Translations under genes and position numbers: made by a program
Notes under the pieces: model-generated
The model's input: the letters and a program-made list of their open reading frames with translations, nothing else
Databases searched by the model: none
Told to the model about the DNA's origin: nothing
In this document: positions 38,171 to 47,779 of the stretch, piece after piece
How the letters are laid out: each line of letters opens with the position of its first letter
Numbering within the stretch: the stretch's first letter is position 1
Origin: Rhizobium johnstonii 3841
Lineage (GTDB): Bacteria > Pseudomonadota > Alphaproteobacteria > Rhizobiales > Rhizobiaceae
Direction: 5' to 3'
Length of the DNA stretch: 64,000 nt
Assembly: GCF_000009265.1 (NCBI RefSeq)
Contig: NC_008380.1
Location: 1,493,501 to 1,557,500, forward strand

Positions 38171-39115
38171 ATGAAGCTTGTAGGCTTTTTCAATCGCGAC
38201 GGCGGAACCTTCAAGACCACCGACATGCTGGCCTATGAAAAAAGGGCGGAGACGGCTTTCCGCGAAGCGGGGCACGATTTCGACGCCATCGTCTTCTCAG
38301 GAAAGGAAATCGTTCCTGCCATGGAGCGGGCGGCCAAGCGCGACGATATCGACGGCATCGTTGCCGGCGGCGGCGATGGCACGATTTCGGCGGCGGCATC
38401 GATTGCCTGGAAAAACGGAATTGCGCTCGGCGTCGTGCCAGCCGGCACGATGAACCTCTTTGCCCGCTCGCTGCGTGTGCCGCTCGATATCTGGCAGGCG
38501 CTCGATGTGCTTGCCTCCGGCGAGGTCGACAATGTCGATATCGCCAGCGCCAACGGCCGGCCCTTCATCCACCAGTTTTCCGCCGGCCTGCATGCCCGCA
38601 TGGTGCGCTACCGCAACGCCTACAGCTATCGTTCCCGGCTGGGCAAGATTCGGGCGAGCACCAAGGCGGCTTTGGGCGTCATCTTCAACCCGCCGGAATT
38701 CGAGGTCGAGTTCGAGGCGATCGGCATGCGCGAGCGCCGCAGGGTGTCGGCCATATCAGTCTCCAACAATCCCTTCGGCGAGAACGCGCTGCTCTACGCC
38801 GATAACTTGAGAAGCGGCGAACTCGGCTTCTACACGGCAAATCCGCTGAAACCCCTCGGCGTCGCCCGTCTCGCCATCGACATGCTGCGCGGCAAGGTCC
38901 GCGAGAATGCCGATGTCATGGTGATGCACCCGGCCGAAGTGCACCTGCATTTCCCGAAACTGCGTTCCAAGGCCAATTGCGTCATGGACGGCGAGCTGCT
39001 GCCGCTCGAACGCGATGTCTCGATCCGGCTGCATCCGGGCGAATTGAAGGTTCTCGTCAAGCAGGGTCTCGCCGCTCAAGTGAATGCGGACGAACGCCGC
39101 GAGCCCGCTGCGTAA
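38171..39115 (+). CDS. Diacylglycerol kinase-family lipid kinase
   Basis: The 314-residue protein has the DAGK catalytic motif VAGGGDGTISAA (about 64-75), VPAGTMNLFARSL, and the C-terminal beta-sandwich of YegS/DgkB-type kinases. It should phosphorylate diacylglycerol or a related lipid. The ATG at 38171 gives the family N-terminus; the upstream frame is not protein-like. Confidence 0.88.
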   Translation: MKLVGFFNRDGGTFKTTDMLAYEKRAETAFREAGHDFDAIVFSGKEIVPAMERAAKRDDIDGIVAGGGDGTISAAASIAWKNGIALGVVPAGTMNLFARSLRVPLDIWQALDVLASGEVDNVDIASANGRPFIHQFSAGLHARMVRYRNAYSYRSRLGKIRASTKAALGVIFNPPEFEVEFEAIGMRERRRVSAISVSNNPFGENALLYADNLRSGELGFYTANPLKPLGVARLAIDMLRGKVRENADVMVMHPAEVHLHFPKLRSKANCVMDGELLPLERDVSIRLHPGELKVLVKQGLAAQVNADERREPAA

Positions 39116-39149
39116 GTCGGCCCGCTGCGTAAGTCGGCGCTGCGTAATT

Positions 39150-40502
39150 TCAGAGCCGCGGCAGATAGGTGCGGTAGTCGAAATCCGAAACGGTGCGCAG
39201 ATGCGCAAGCGCTTCCTTGCGCTTGGTGTCGCCGTAGAGCGCCTGATAGCGCGCGCCGAAGATATCGGCGATGAACGGCGAGGTGCGGAAGGTCTCGACG
39301 GCGCTGAGGAAATCATGCGTCAGTCGCGTCGTATTCGCAGGTATGTGCGAGGGCGTCGTCTCTTCGCCGGGGTCGAGTTCGCCATCGAGACCGGCGAGCA
39401 TGCCGCCGAGGATCGCTGCCAGCAGCAGATAGGGATTGGCGTCGGCGCCGGCGACGCGGTGTTCGATGCGTGCGGCCGGGCCATCCTTGTCGGGGATGCG
39501 GATCGCCGTGCCGCGATGGCCGCTGCCCCATGTCAGATCCACAGGCGCAAACGAGCCCGGCTGGAAGCGGCGGTAGGAATTGGCAAAGGGAGCAAAGATC
39601 AGTTGCGCCGCGCGCATGGTATCGAGCAGGCCTGATATCACCGATTTGATGAGCTTCGGTTCGCCGCCCTTGGCATCGAGAATGTTGCGGCCTTGCCCGT
39701 CGATGATGCTCGCATGCACATGCAGGCCGGAGCCGGCATGTTCGGAATAGGGCTTGGCCATGCAGGTCGATTTCAGCCCATGCCGGCGCGCCGCCTGTTC
39801 GGCGATGCGCTTGAGATAGAGGCAATCGTCTGCGGCTGCCAGCGCATCCGCGCGGTGCAGCAGGTTGAACTCGAACTGGCCCGGACCGAACTCCGCCGTC
39901 GTCGCATCCGCCGGCAGGTTCTGCGCCTTCGCATAGGCCCTCAGCGTCTGCAAATAGCCATCGAGCGCGTCGACGGCGCTCATGTCGTAGAGCTGGAAAC
40001 CGTTCGGTTCGCCGCGATAGGTCAGGCTTTCCGGCGGGCAGGGGCGTCCGGTCTCGCGCCAGTCACCCGACATCACGTAAAATTCCAGTTCGGTGGCGAC
40101 GACGGGCGTCAGCCCGCGCGCCGCATAGCGCTCGACCACCGAGGCGAGGATGGCGCGCGGATCCATGAAGCTCGGGCTGCCGTCGAATTCATGCATGGTT
40201 GCGAGCACCTGCATCGAGCCCTCGGGCGCCCAGGGCATCGGCGCCAGGCTGCGCCGGTCGGGGATGACCTTGCCGTCGGGATCGCCGATCGTCAGCGACA
40301 GCCCGGTGATATCGTCATTGTCGTCGCCCCAGATGTCGAGCGATTGCGTCGAGGTCGGCAGGCGGATGTCGCCGGCCCAGACCTTGTCTTCGGTGCCAGG
40401 CGGAAGCTGCTTGCCGCGCAGGTCGCCGTTCATGCCGACGATCAGGACCTCGAAACGCGGGTCACCGTTGTCGGCCTTGCCGTGCATCCTGTCGCTTGCC
40501 AT
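39150..40502 (-). CDS. Glutamine synthetase-family protein, gamma-glutamylpolyamine synthetase type
   Basis: The 450-residue protein has the GS beta-grasp and catalytic domains: VVATELEFYVM (Glu metal ligands), HEHAGSGLHVHASI-type segment SEHAGSGLHVHAS, and RRFQPGSFAPVDLTWG. It resembles PuuA/GlnA-like enzymes that glutamylate putrescine rather than GlnA. The ATG at 40502 is used (GGAGG twelve bases upstream). It is divergent from an aminotransferase of polyamine type, which supports a polyamine catabolic role. Confidence 0.85.
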   Translation of the reverse strand: MASDRMHGKADNGDPRFEVLIVGMNGDLRGKQLPPGTEDKVWAGDIRLPTSTQSLDIWGDDNDDITGLSLTIGDPDGKVIPDRRSLAPMPWAPEGSMQVLATMHEFDGSPSFMDPRAILASVVERYAARGLTPVVATELEFYVMSGDWRETGRPCPPESLTYRGEPNGFQLYDMSAVDALDGYLQTLRAYAKAQNLPADATTAEFGPGQFEFNLLHRADALAAADDCLYLKRIAEQAARRHGLKSTCMAKPYSEHAGSGLHVHASIIDGQGRNILDAKGGEPKLIKSVISGLLDTMRAAQLIFAPFANSYRRFQPGSFAPVDLTWGSGHRGTAIRIPDKDGPAARIEHRVAGADANPYLLLAAILGGMLAGLDGELDPGEETTPSHIPANTTRLTHDFLSAVETFRTSPFIADIFGARYQALYGDTKRKEALAHLRTVSDFDYRTYLPRL

Positions 40503-40584
40503 GACCTTGAAAATCCTCCGGGACAAGGCCAAGCTCCTATCTCATCGACATCAGCCTTTCAATCCGCAAGGGTCTTTACCAATC

Positions 40585-41952
40585 ATGCCCGATACTTACC
40601 CACCCTCGAACCTTGCCGCGATCGACGCTGCGCACCACCTGCATCCCTTCGCCGACATGAAGAAGCTGAATGCCGAGGGCGCGCGTATCATCCAGCGCGG
40701 CGAGGGCGTCTACATCTTCGACAATCACGGCAGGAAATATCTCGATGGCTTCGCCGGCCTCTGGTGCGTCAATATCGGCTATGGCCGCCGGGAGATCGCC
40801 GATGCCGCCACCAGGCAGATGAACGAGCTGCCCTATTACAACACCTTCTTCGGCACGACCTCGACGCCGGCGACGCTGCTGGCGCAGAAGGTCACTTCCC
40901 ATGCCGGCGAGCGGTTCAACCATATCTTCTTCACCGGCTCCGGCTCGGAGGCGAACGACACCTGGTTCCGCATGGCCCGCGTCTATTGGAGCGCCGTCGG
41001 CAAGTCGTCGAAGAAGATCGTCATATCGAGAAAGAACGGCTATCACGGTTCGACCGTCGCCGGCGCCAGCCTCGGCGGCATGAAATACATGCATGAGCAG
41101 GGCGACTTGCCGATCCCGGGCATCGTCCATATCGGCCAGCCCTATTGGTATGGCGAGGGCGGCGATCTCTCACCCGCCGAATTCGGTCTCAAGGTTGCCC
41201 GCGAGCTCGAAGCGAAGATCGACGAACTGGGCGAGGAGAATGTCGCCGCCTTCGTCGCTGAGCCGGTACAGGGGGCTGCCGGCGTCATCATCCCGCCCGA
41301 GACCTACTGGCGGGAGATCGACCGCATCTGCAAGGCGCGCAATATCCTGCTGGTGACCGACGAGGTGATCTGCGGTTTCGGCCGTCTGGGCGCCTGGTTC
41401 GGCCACCAGTATTTCGGCGTCGAACCCGATCTGGCACCGATCGCCAAGGGGCTTTCCTCCGGCTATCTGCCGATCGGCGGCGTGCTCGTCAGCGACCGCG
41501 TCGCCGATGTGCTGATCAACGAGGTCGGCGACTTCAACCACGGTTTCACCTATTCCGGCCACCCGGTCTGCGCTGCCGCAGCCCTCGAAAACCTGCGCAT
41601 CATCGAAGAGGAAAGACTGGTCGAACGCGTGCGCGACGATATCGGCCCCTATTTCGGCAAGGCCTGGGCAGCGCTGGCAGACCATGATCTGGTCGGCGAA
41701 GCCGTCAGCATCGGCCTGATGGGCGGCCTGCAGCTTGCCGCCGAGAAGAGCACGCGCACCCGTTATGCCAAGCCCGATCAGGTCGGTGCGTTGGTGCGCA
41801 ACCACGCGCTGGCGAACGGTCTGGTGCTGCGCGCCACCGGCGACCGCATGCTCGCCTCGCCGCCGCTCGTCATCAGCCACGCCGAGGTGGACGAGATGGC
41901 GAGGATTACCAGGCTGGCGCTCGATTTGGCCTGGAAGGAGCTGAAACCCTGA
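40585..41952 (+). CDS. Class III aminotransferase, putrescine/polyamine-pyruvate type
   Basis: The 455-residue PLP enzyme has the class III motifs: FFTGSGSEANDTWFRMARVY, LLVTDEVICGFGRLG and the Schiff-base Lys K288 in PIAKGLSSGYLPIGG. It resembles SpuC/omega-amino acid:pyruvate transaminases. The start 82 bases from the divergent glutamine synthetase gene suggests joint control in polyamine use. Confidence 0.9.
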   Translation: MPDTYPPSNLAAIDAAHHLHPFADMKKLNAEGARIIQRGEGVYIFDNHGRKYLDGFAGLWCVNIGYGRREIADAATRQMNELPYYNTFFGTTSTPATLLAQKVTSHAGERFNHIFFTGSGSEANDTWFRMARVYWSAVGKSSKKIVISRKNGYHGSTVAGASLGGMKYMHEQGDLPIPGIVHIGQPYWYGEGGDLSPAEFGLKVARELEAKIDELGEENVAAFVAEPVQGAAGVIIPPETYWREIDRICKARNILLVTDEVICGFGRLGAWFGHQYFGVEPDLAPIAKGLSSGYLPIGGVLVSDRVADVLINEVGDFNHGFTYSGHPVCAAAALENLRIIEEERLVERVRDDIGPYFGKAWAALADHDLVGEAVSIGLMGGLQLAAEKSTRTRYAKPDQVGALVRNHALANGLVLRATGDRMLASPPLVISHAEVDEMARITRLALDLAWKELKP

Positions 41953-41958
41953 TTGCGC

Positions 41959-43443
41959 TCAGCCAGGCTGATTGACCCAGGCATAGCCGAAACGGTAGCG
42001 GTCGTCGCCGCGCCCGTAGAAATAGGGCACGTCGATCACCGACGCCTCAGGTGCGGACGTGCCGAGATTGGCCTGCAGCCATTCAGCCATATCAGGCGGC
42101 AGCGCTTCGCTTCCGCCCTTGGGGAGGAGCCACACGAGGAGAAGCGGTCGTCGGCTGGTAAGATCCGGGTTGAAGCCGGGATAATCCGCGGAGAGGATCG
42201 GCACGCCGGGAATATCCTGCCTGAGATTGCCGGCGAGCAGGCTGTCGCCGGCAAGGATCGCCGCCGGTTCGGCCTGTTTGCGCAGGATTTCCAGCATGCC
42301 GGCATAAGGCCTGTTCAGCCGCTCGTAATGGCCGGTGAAGCGTGCGGCCGCAACACTTCCGTAGAGGGCCGCCGGCACGCCGATCATGATGACGGCGACG
42401 ACAGGTATGAAGCGCCGCAACGCCTTGCCGGTCTCGACGCCCGCGGCCTCGATCTTCAGGCAGAAATAGAGCGGCAGGATGAAGAGCATCGGCACCAGCC
42501 AGCGATCCTTGATGCCGGCCGCACCGCCGAAGACGATCAGAAGCAGAATGCCGGCCAAGAAGACGAGCATCATCCGCTCGAGAAGCCGCGTCCATTCCGA
42601 GCCGGAGCCGAGCGCCGGACGAAGGCTCTTGCCGAAGACGATCGCGAACACCGCCACGGTCAATGCGGCAAAGCTGATGATGGCGAGAGCGAGCGAGCTG
42701 ACGCCCATCGCCACCTGCGTGAGATAGCTCGCATCGCCGCTCGCGGTCATCTTCTCCAGTGTGCGTGCGGTGGCGAAATCGAGATTGTCCTTCAGCCAGA
42801 AGAGATGCGGCAGGGTGATGACGAGCGCCACCGCCGCCGTCAGCCCCAGCCGCCAGTCGAAGATCCGCGGCCGCAGGCGCGCATCCGAAAGCGCGGCAAT
42901 CAGGGCTGCCGCCGGCAGGATCGCGAAATTATATTTGGCAAGCAGGCCGAAACCGATGCCGATGCCTGCGATCAGATAGGAGGCAAGGCTTGGCTGCTTC
43001 AGGCTGCGGATGAAGCCGTAGAAGAAGATGCTGGCCGAGAAGAACACCGCGACCGTGTGCGTCAGGTCGCGCTGCATCTCGAAAGCCATCTGCGGGATGG
43101 TCAGCAGCCCGAGCGTGGCGATCGCCACCAGCGCCTTGTCGCGCAGCACGAGCCGCGCGGTCAGGCCGTAGAGCAGATAGGAGATGAAGAGCAGAAGGTT
43201 CTTCACGATGGAAAGGGCGGTTAGCGAGACGCCGGCAAACTGGAAGACGGTGTATTGCAGCCAGTTGTAGAAGGGCGGCTGCGGGCCGTAGCCGGCGGCA
43301 AGCCATTGCGAGCGGAAGGCCTGTTCGGCCTCGTCGAGATCGAGCGAATGCGAGGTTGCGAGCCGCACGCCGACCTGGAGCACGAAATAGGCGGCCAGCA
43401 GGGCGAAGATCCAACTGATGTCGCGACGGTTGCTCTCGGTCAT
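41959..43443 (-). CDS. rgtC: LPS core galacturonosyltransferase, RgtC-like (GT39)
   Basis: The 494-residue membrane enzyme of the ArnT/PMT fold has about 11 helices and a first periplasmic loop with [10 protein letters not shown]...[12 protein letters not shown]. Rgt enzymes use dodecaprenyl-phosphate-galacturonic acid as donor; RgtC is reported to modify the core mannose, RgtA and RgtB the outer Kdo. It is the most divergent of the three paralogues here, which fits the RgtC role, and is the last gene of the cluster, 1 base after rgtB. The individual letter is inferred from order and divergence. Confidence 0.8.
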   Translation of the reverse strand: MTESNRRDISWIFALLAAYFVLQVGVRLATSHSLDLDEAEQAFRSQWLAAGYGPQPPFYNWLQYTVFQFAGVSLTALSIVKNLLLFISYLLYGLTARLVLRDKALVAIATLGLLTIPQMAFEMQRDLTHTVAVFFSASIFFYGFIRSLKQPSLASYLIAGIGIGFGLLAKYNFAILPAAALIAALSDARLRPRIFDWRLGLTAAVALVITLPHLFWLKDNLDFATARTLEKMTASGDASYLTQVAMGVSSLALAIISFAALTVAVFAIVFGKSLRPALGSGSEWTRLLERMMLVFLAGILLLIVFGGAAGIKDRWLVPMLFILPLYFCLKIEAAGVETGKALRRFIPVVAVIMIGVPAALYGSVAAARFTGHYERLNRPYAGMLEILRKQAEPAAILAGDSLLAGNLRQDIPGVPILSADYPGFNPDLTSRRPLLLVWLLPKGGSEALPPDMAEWLQANLGTSAPEASVIDVPYFYGRGDDRYRFGYAWVNQPG

Positions 43444-43444
43444 C

Positions 43445-44944
43445 CTATCTGGTCTCCGGCCGAACCCAGGCGTAGCCGAGCGCGAAATTGTCGCCCTGGC
43501 GGCCGAAATAATAGGGAAGCGACAGCGAGCCGATCTCCTGCAGCGCGATGCCCGCCGCCGTCAGCGCCGAAGAGAACCGCTCCGGCATGACCGCATCGGC
43601 AGCCGTCGCCGTCTTCTTGCCGCGCCAGACGATCAGCACCGGCCCCTTGGCCTCGGCATAGGCTGGAATGCCCGGCGCCGGAAAATCCGGGATCACTACC
43701 GGCACATCGGGAAATTGCAGCCGCATGTTTCCGCCGATATAGGTGTCGGAAGCAATCACCAGCGCCGGTTCCGCCTGTCGCGTCATCTCGCGCGCGAAAC
43801 CCGCCATTGGCACATTCGGCCGGCTGTAAGTGCCGATCAGCCCGGCGCCGACGACGCGGAAGCCGAGTGCGATTAGCACGCAGGCCATCAGCACCGGCAG
43901 CACCGGCCGGAAGCGGCGCAGTCCGGCGGAAAGGTCGAGCCCGGCGGCCTGCATTTTCGCCAGGAAATAGATCGGCAGCACCAGCAGGAAGGGGTCGAGC
44001 CAGCGCTCGCGCACCGTGGTGGAGCCGGTGAACAGCACGATGAGAGCAATGCCGGCAAGACTTGCGAGCATCATCCGCTCCATCATCCCTGTCCAGCGGT
44101 TGCCTGCCGAAAGCGCCCGGACAAAATCCCGGCGGAAGGTGGCGGCGAATATCACCACCGGCAGCGCCGCAAAGGCGATGATGGCGACGAGAAAGGCGAG
44201 AAGGCCTTTGCCGATCCGCACGGCGCCTGCGGGTTCGCTGCCGGCGGCCATCTTGACCAGAGTGTCGGAGGAGGCGAATGCGAGGTTGCCCTGCAGCCAG
44301 ACCGCGTGCGGCAGGACGATGACGAGCGCGACGGTGATCGCTGCCAGCATGCGCCAGTCGAGCGCCCGGCGCCGCCATTCGGCGTCGGGCAGGATGGCGA
44401 TCAAGGCGACGACAGGCATCAGCGCGAAATTATATTTCGAGATCAGCCCGATGCCGGTCGCAAGCCCGAGCAGCAGGTAGCTCGCCATATCGGGCCGGTC
44501 GAGCGTGCGGAAGAAGCCGTAGAGAAACAGCGAGCTGGCAAAGAGCAGCGCCGTCGTGTGGGTCAGATCCTGCTGGGCCATGTAGGAGACCTGGGGCAGG
44601 GTGATCAGCGCCAGCATGCCGACAGCGGCAAGCGCCTCGTCCTTCAGCACGCGCCGCCCGGCGAGGCCATAGAAGAGATAGGACAGGAACAGCAGGATGT
44701 TCTTCGGAACGATCAACGCTCCGATCGAGATGCCCGTCACCGAAACGACGGCATATTGCATCCAGTTGTAAAAGGGTGGCTGCGGGCCGTAGCCCGCCAG
44801 CAGATATTGCGAGAAGAAGGATTGCTCGGCCTCGTCGAGCTCCAGCGAATGCGGAAGCACGATGCGCAGCACGATGTTGAGCACGAAATAGGCTGCAAGC
44901 AGCAGGCCCGCGGTTTTAATCGTCCTCGTCGCGCGCTCCAGCAT
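43445..44944 (-). CDS. rgtB: LPS core galacturonosyltransferase, RgtB-like (GT39)
   Basis: The 499-residue polytopic GT39 enzyme begins [20 protein letters not shown] and has the family loop [20 protein letters not shown]. It is strikingly similar along its length to the rgtA-like gene at 46111-47604 and less so to rgtC. It lies 12 bases after rgtE and abuts rgtC, so the three are one operon. The role, adding a galacturonosyl residue to outer Kdo, follows from the R. leguminosarum homologues. Confidence 0.83.
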   Translation of the reverse strand: MLERATRTIKTAGLLLAAYFVLNIVLRIVLPHSLELDEAEQSFFSQYLLAGYGPQPPFYNWMQYAVVSVTGISIGALIVPKNILLFLSYLFYGLAGRRVLKDEALAAVGMLALITLPQVSYMAQQDLTHTTALLFASSLFLYGFFRTLDRPDMASYLLLGLATGIGLISKYNFALMPVVALIAILPDAEWRRRALDWRMLAAITVALVIVLPHAVWLQGNLAFASSDTLVKMAAGSEPAGAVRIGKGLLAFLVAIIAFAALPVVIFAATFRRDFVRALSAGNRWTGMMERMMLASLAGIALIVLFTGSTTVRERWLDPFLLVLPIYFLAKMQAAGLDLSAGLRRFRPVLPVLMACVLIALGFRVVGAGLIGTYSRPNVPMAGFAREMTRQAEPALVIASDTYIGGNMRLQFPDVPVVIPDFPAPGIPAYAEAKGPVLIVWRGKKTATAADAVMPERFSSALTAAGIALQEIGSLSLPYYFGRQGDNFALGYAWVRPETR

Positions 44945-44956
44945 CGTGCTGCCGGC

Positions 44957-45973
44957 TTAGGCTTGGCTTTGATCGTCGAAGATCTGCCGCACGATATAAT
45001 TCGGAGAGGCATCGTCGCGGTAATAGGTGCGCGCGATCATTTCCGCCAGGATGCCGGTGGTGATCATCTGCACCGACGACAGCAGCAGCACGACGCCGAC
45101 CATCAGCATCGGTCGCGTGCCGATGTCGTTGCCCAGGATGAACTTGTCGAAGCCGAGATAGAGCAGGATCAGCATGGCGAGAGCGCCGAGGCCTAGGCCG
45201 AGCGAACCGAAGAAATGCCCCGGCCGCGCCTTGTAGCGCATGAAGAACATCACCGACAGCAGATCGAGGATGACGCGGAACGTGCGCGAGATGCCGTATT
45301 TCGAAACGCCGTGCTCGCGGGCGTGGTGGGTGACGGCCATCTCGCCGATGCGCGAGCTCGGCACGACACCGGCGACCCAGGCGGGGATGAAGCGGTGCAT
45401 CTCGCCCATCAGCTTCACCTGCTTGATTATCGAGGCACGGTAGATCTTCAGGCTGCAGCCGTAATCGTGCAGCTTGACGCCGGTAATGCGGCCGATCAGG
45501 TAGTTGGCGCACCAGGAGGGGATCTTGCGCAGGAACAGACCGTCCTTGCGGTTCTTGCGCCAGCCGACCAAGAGATCGAGTTCACGCCGTTCCAGCTCGG
45601 AGACCATCGAAGGAATGTCCTTCGGATCGTTCTGCAGGTCGCCGTCCATCGTCGCGATCAGGCGGCCACGGGCGGTATCGATGCCGGCCTGCATGGCGGC
45701 TGTCTGGCCGAAGTTGCGCTGCAGCTCGACGATCCTGAGCGCCAGCCCCTCGCGTCCGACATATTTGCGGGCGTTGACGAGCGTCGCATCCGTGCTGCCG
45801 TCGTCGACGAGGATCAGCTCCCAGCGATGGGGGTAGCTGACCATCGCAGCCGCGACACGCTCGACGAGCGGGCCGACGCTTTGCTCTTCGTTGAAAATGG
45901 GCACGACCAGCGACAGTTCGAGCGATTGTACCGGATCATTCGTACCGCGAATGGGCTCTACGGTTGTCTGCAA
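44957..45973 (-). CDS. rgtE: Polyprenyl-phosphate galacturonosyl synthase, RgtE-like (GT2)
   Basis: The 338-residue ArnC/DPM1-type enzyme has the GT-A domain (VVPIFNEEQS, LVDDGSTDAT, metal-binding TMDGDLQNDP) and two C-terminal membrane helices near 235-305. RgtE makes the dodecaprenyl-phosphate-galacturonic acid donor used by RgtA/B/C. The start appears to be TTG at 45973 with GGAG seven bases before it. An ATG seven bases upstream is out of frame and opens a 14-codon frame. Confidence 0.85.
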   Translation of the reverse strand: MQTTVEPIRGTNDPVQSLELSLVVPIFNEEQSVGPLVERVAAAMVSYPHRWELILVDDGSTDATLVNARKYVGREGLALRIVELQRNFGQTAAMQAGIDTARGRLIATMDGDLQNDPKDIPSMVSELERRELDLLVGWRKNRKDGLFLRKIPSWCANYLIGRITGVKLHDYGCSLKIYRASIIKQVKLMGEMHRFIPAWVAGVVPSSRIGEMAVTHHAREHGVSKYGISRTFRVILDLLSVMFFMRYKARPGHFFGSLGLGLGALAMLILLYLGFDKFILGNDIGTRPMLMVGVVLLLSSVQMITTGILAEMIARTYYRDDASPNYIVRQIFDDQSQA

Positions 45974-46044
45974 CTTTCATCTCCAAAAGGCCGGACGGTC
46001 GAGCAATCTTTAATGCTGCCGCCGCACTTGCGGAAGGCTACTAC

Positions 46045-46090
46045 ATGAAGTGTCCGCCGGTTGCCAGCGGGCAATGCGGATTCCCGCAAT
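46045..46090 (+). pseudogene. Decayed copy of the flippase-like gene start
   Basis: From the ATG at 46045 the sequence resembles the start of the gene at 47780. The 18 bases before both ATGs are almost the same (GGAA-GCTACTAC), and the first codons read MKCPPVASGQCGF against MKSSIVESRQSWF. After about 40 bases the similarity is lost. It lies in the 137-base gap between rgtA and rgtE. Confidence 0.55.
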
Positions 46091-46110
46091 CGGCTGATCT
46101 GCCGGGGGCG

Positions 46111-47604
46111 CTATTTCGCGCCGCCTTCCACCCAGGAGTAACCAATGGAGAAGCTGCGTTTGCCGTCACCGAAGAGATAGGGCAGCGTCAGCGTCTTCAA
46201 CTCTGGCAGATGAATGCCCGATTTGACGAGGTCATTGGCGAAGCCGGGGGAAATTGTCGGATCATCTGCGGTCTCGCCGCGCCAGATAACCAGCACCGGT
46301 CCCTTCGCGTCCGCATATTCGGGAACTCCGGGGCCGGGGAAGAACGGGATCACGACGGGAACATCGGGAAACTGCAGCCGCATGTTGCCGGCAATGAACT
46401 TGGTTCCCGCCACGATGAGAACCGGCTTGCGGGTCGCGGTCAATTCAGCCACGTAGCCGGAAAAGGGTACGTTCGTTCTCGTATAAGTGCCGATGTATTG
46501 AATGCCGACGATCCGGAAAAGAAGGATCGACAGGATGACGACCATGAAGACCGGCACCACGGGTCGGAAGCGCGCAAGACCGGCGGAAAGATCGATGTCT
46601 GCGGTTTCCAGTTTCAGGAACAGATAGATCAGCAGGACAAGCAGGCATGGGTCGAGCCAGCGCTCGTGGATATCGCTCGCGCCGGCGAAGAGGACCACGC
46701 CGACGAAGGCGAGCAGGCTGATGACCATCATCCGTTCGATCACCCGGATCATCGGGCTGGAAGAGGAGAGCGCGCGAAAAAAGTCGCGCCGGAAGGCGGC
46801 AGCGATCAGGACGATCGGCAATGCGACGAAGCCGAGGACGGCGATGACGAGAGACAGCAGTCCTTGCCCGATGCGCGGGAGGCCGGCCGGGGCCAGGTGT
46901 TCGGCAGTCATTCGCTCCAGCGTTGGCGCAGAGGCGCTGGCGAGATTGTCGGGCAGCCAGAGCGCATGCGGCAGCACGATCAGAATGGCAAGGACGGCCG
47001 CCGGCAGCAAACGCCAGTCGATGAGACGGCTGCGCCATTCCCGCTCCGGCAGCACGGCGATGAGGGCGGCAAATGGCAGGATGGCGAAATTATACTTCGA
47101 GATGAGCCCGATGCCGGTGGCGATGCCGATGAGGAGATAGCTCCCGATCGTCGGTTGGCGCAGTGTGCGGAAAAAACCGAAGAGGAAGAGCGAGGTCGCA
47201 AACAGCAGGGCAACCGTATGGGTCAATTCGCGCTGCGCCATCAGGCCGACCTGCGGCAGGGTAATCAGGCTCAGCATGGCGAGCGCTGCGAGCGAACGGC
47301 TCTTCAGCACCTCGCGGGCAGCAAGCCCGTAGAAGAGATAGCAGCCGAAGAGAATGATGTTCTTCGGCACCGAGAGCACCCACATCGATATGCCGGTCAC
47401 CGAAACGATGGCATATTGGATCCAGTTGTAGAAGGGCGGCTGCGGGCCGTAGCCGGCAAGCAGGTATTGCGAGTAGAAGGATTGCTCCGCCTCGTCGAGA
47501 TCGAGCGTATGCGGCAAGGCGATGCGAAGCGCGATGTTCAGCAGGAAATAGGCCGCCAGAAAAATGCTTGCGCTCGTAATGCTTCTGGTAATCCGCTCCA
47601 ACAT
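46111..47604 (-). CDS. rgtA: LPS core galacturonosyltransferase, RgtA-like (GT39)
   Basis: The 497-residue polytopic GT39 enzyme begins [20 protein letters not shown], aligned with rgtB; the frame extends five codons upstream. It has the same first-loop motif ([21 protein letters not shown]). Assignment as RgtA rests on the order rgtA-rgtE-rgtB-rgtC, which I recall from R. leguminosarum, and on its closeness to rgtB. It is separated from rgtE by 137 bases holding a gene-start remnant. Confidence 0.82.
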
Positions 47605-47679
47605 CGATCTCCACGTCAAGCCGGCAAGGCGCCATCACGGCCGATCGGATCGTCGGCGTGGAAGCATGTTCGCCACCGC

Positions 47680-47725
47680 CGCCATCAACTCCGTCGTTGT
47701 GCGCAACCTTCATTTCTCCTAAAAG
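47680..47725 (-). pseudogene. Decayed copy of the rgtE start upstream of rgtA
   Basis: On the minus strand, CCTTTTAGGAGAAATGAAGG followed by TTGCGCACAAC closely follows CCTTTTGGAG-ATGAAAGTTGCAGACAAC at the rgtE start. The spacing from the upstream ATG to the TTG start is 7 bases in both. Codons read LRTTTE against LQTTVE, then diverge. Confidence 0.5.
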
Positions 47726-47779
47726 GCCTGGCGACGGAACCGCTGCCTATGCCGAAGCCAAGCAAGGAATGCCTACTAC

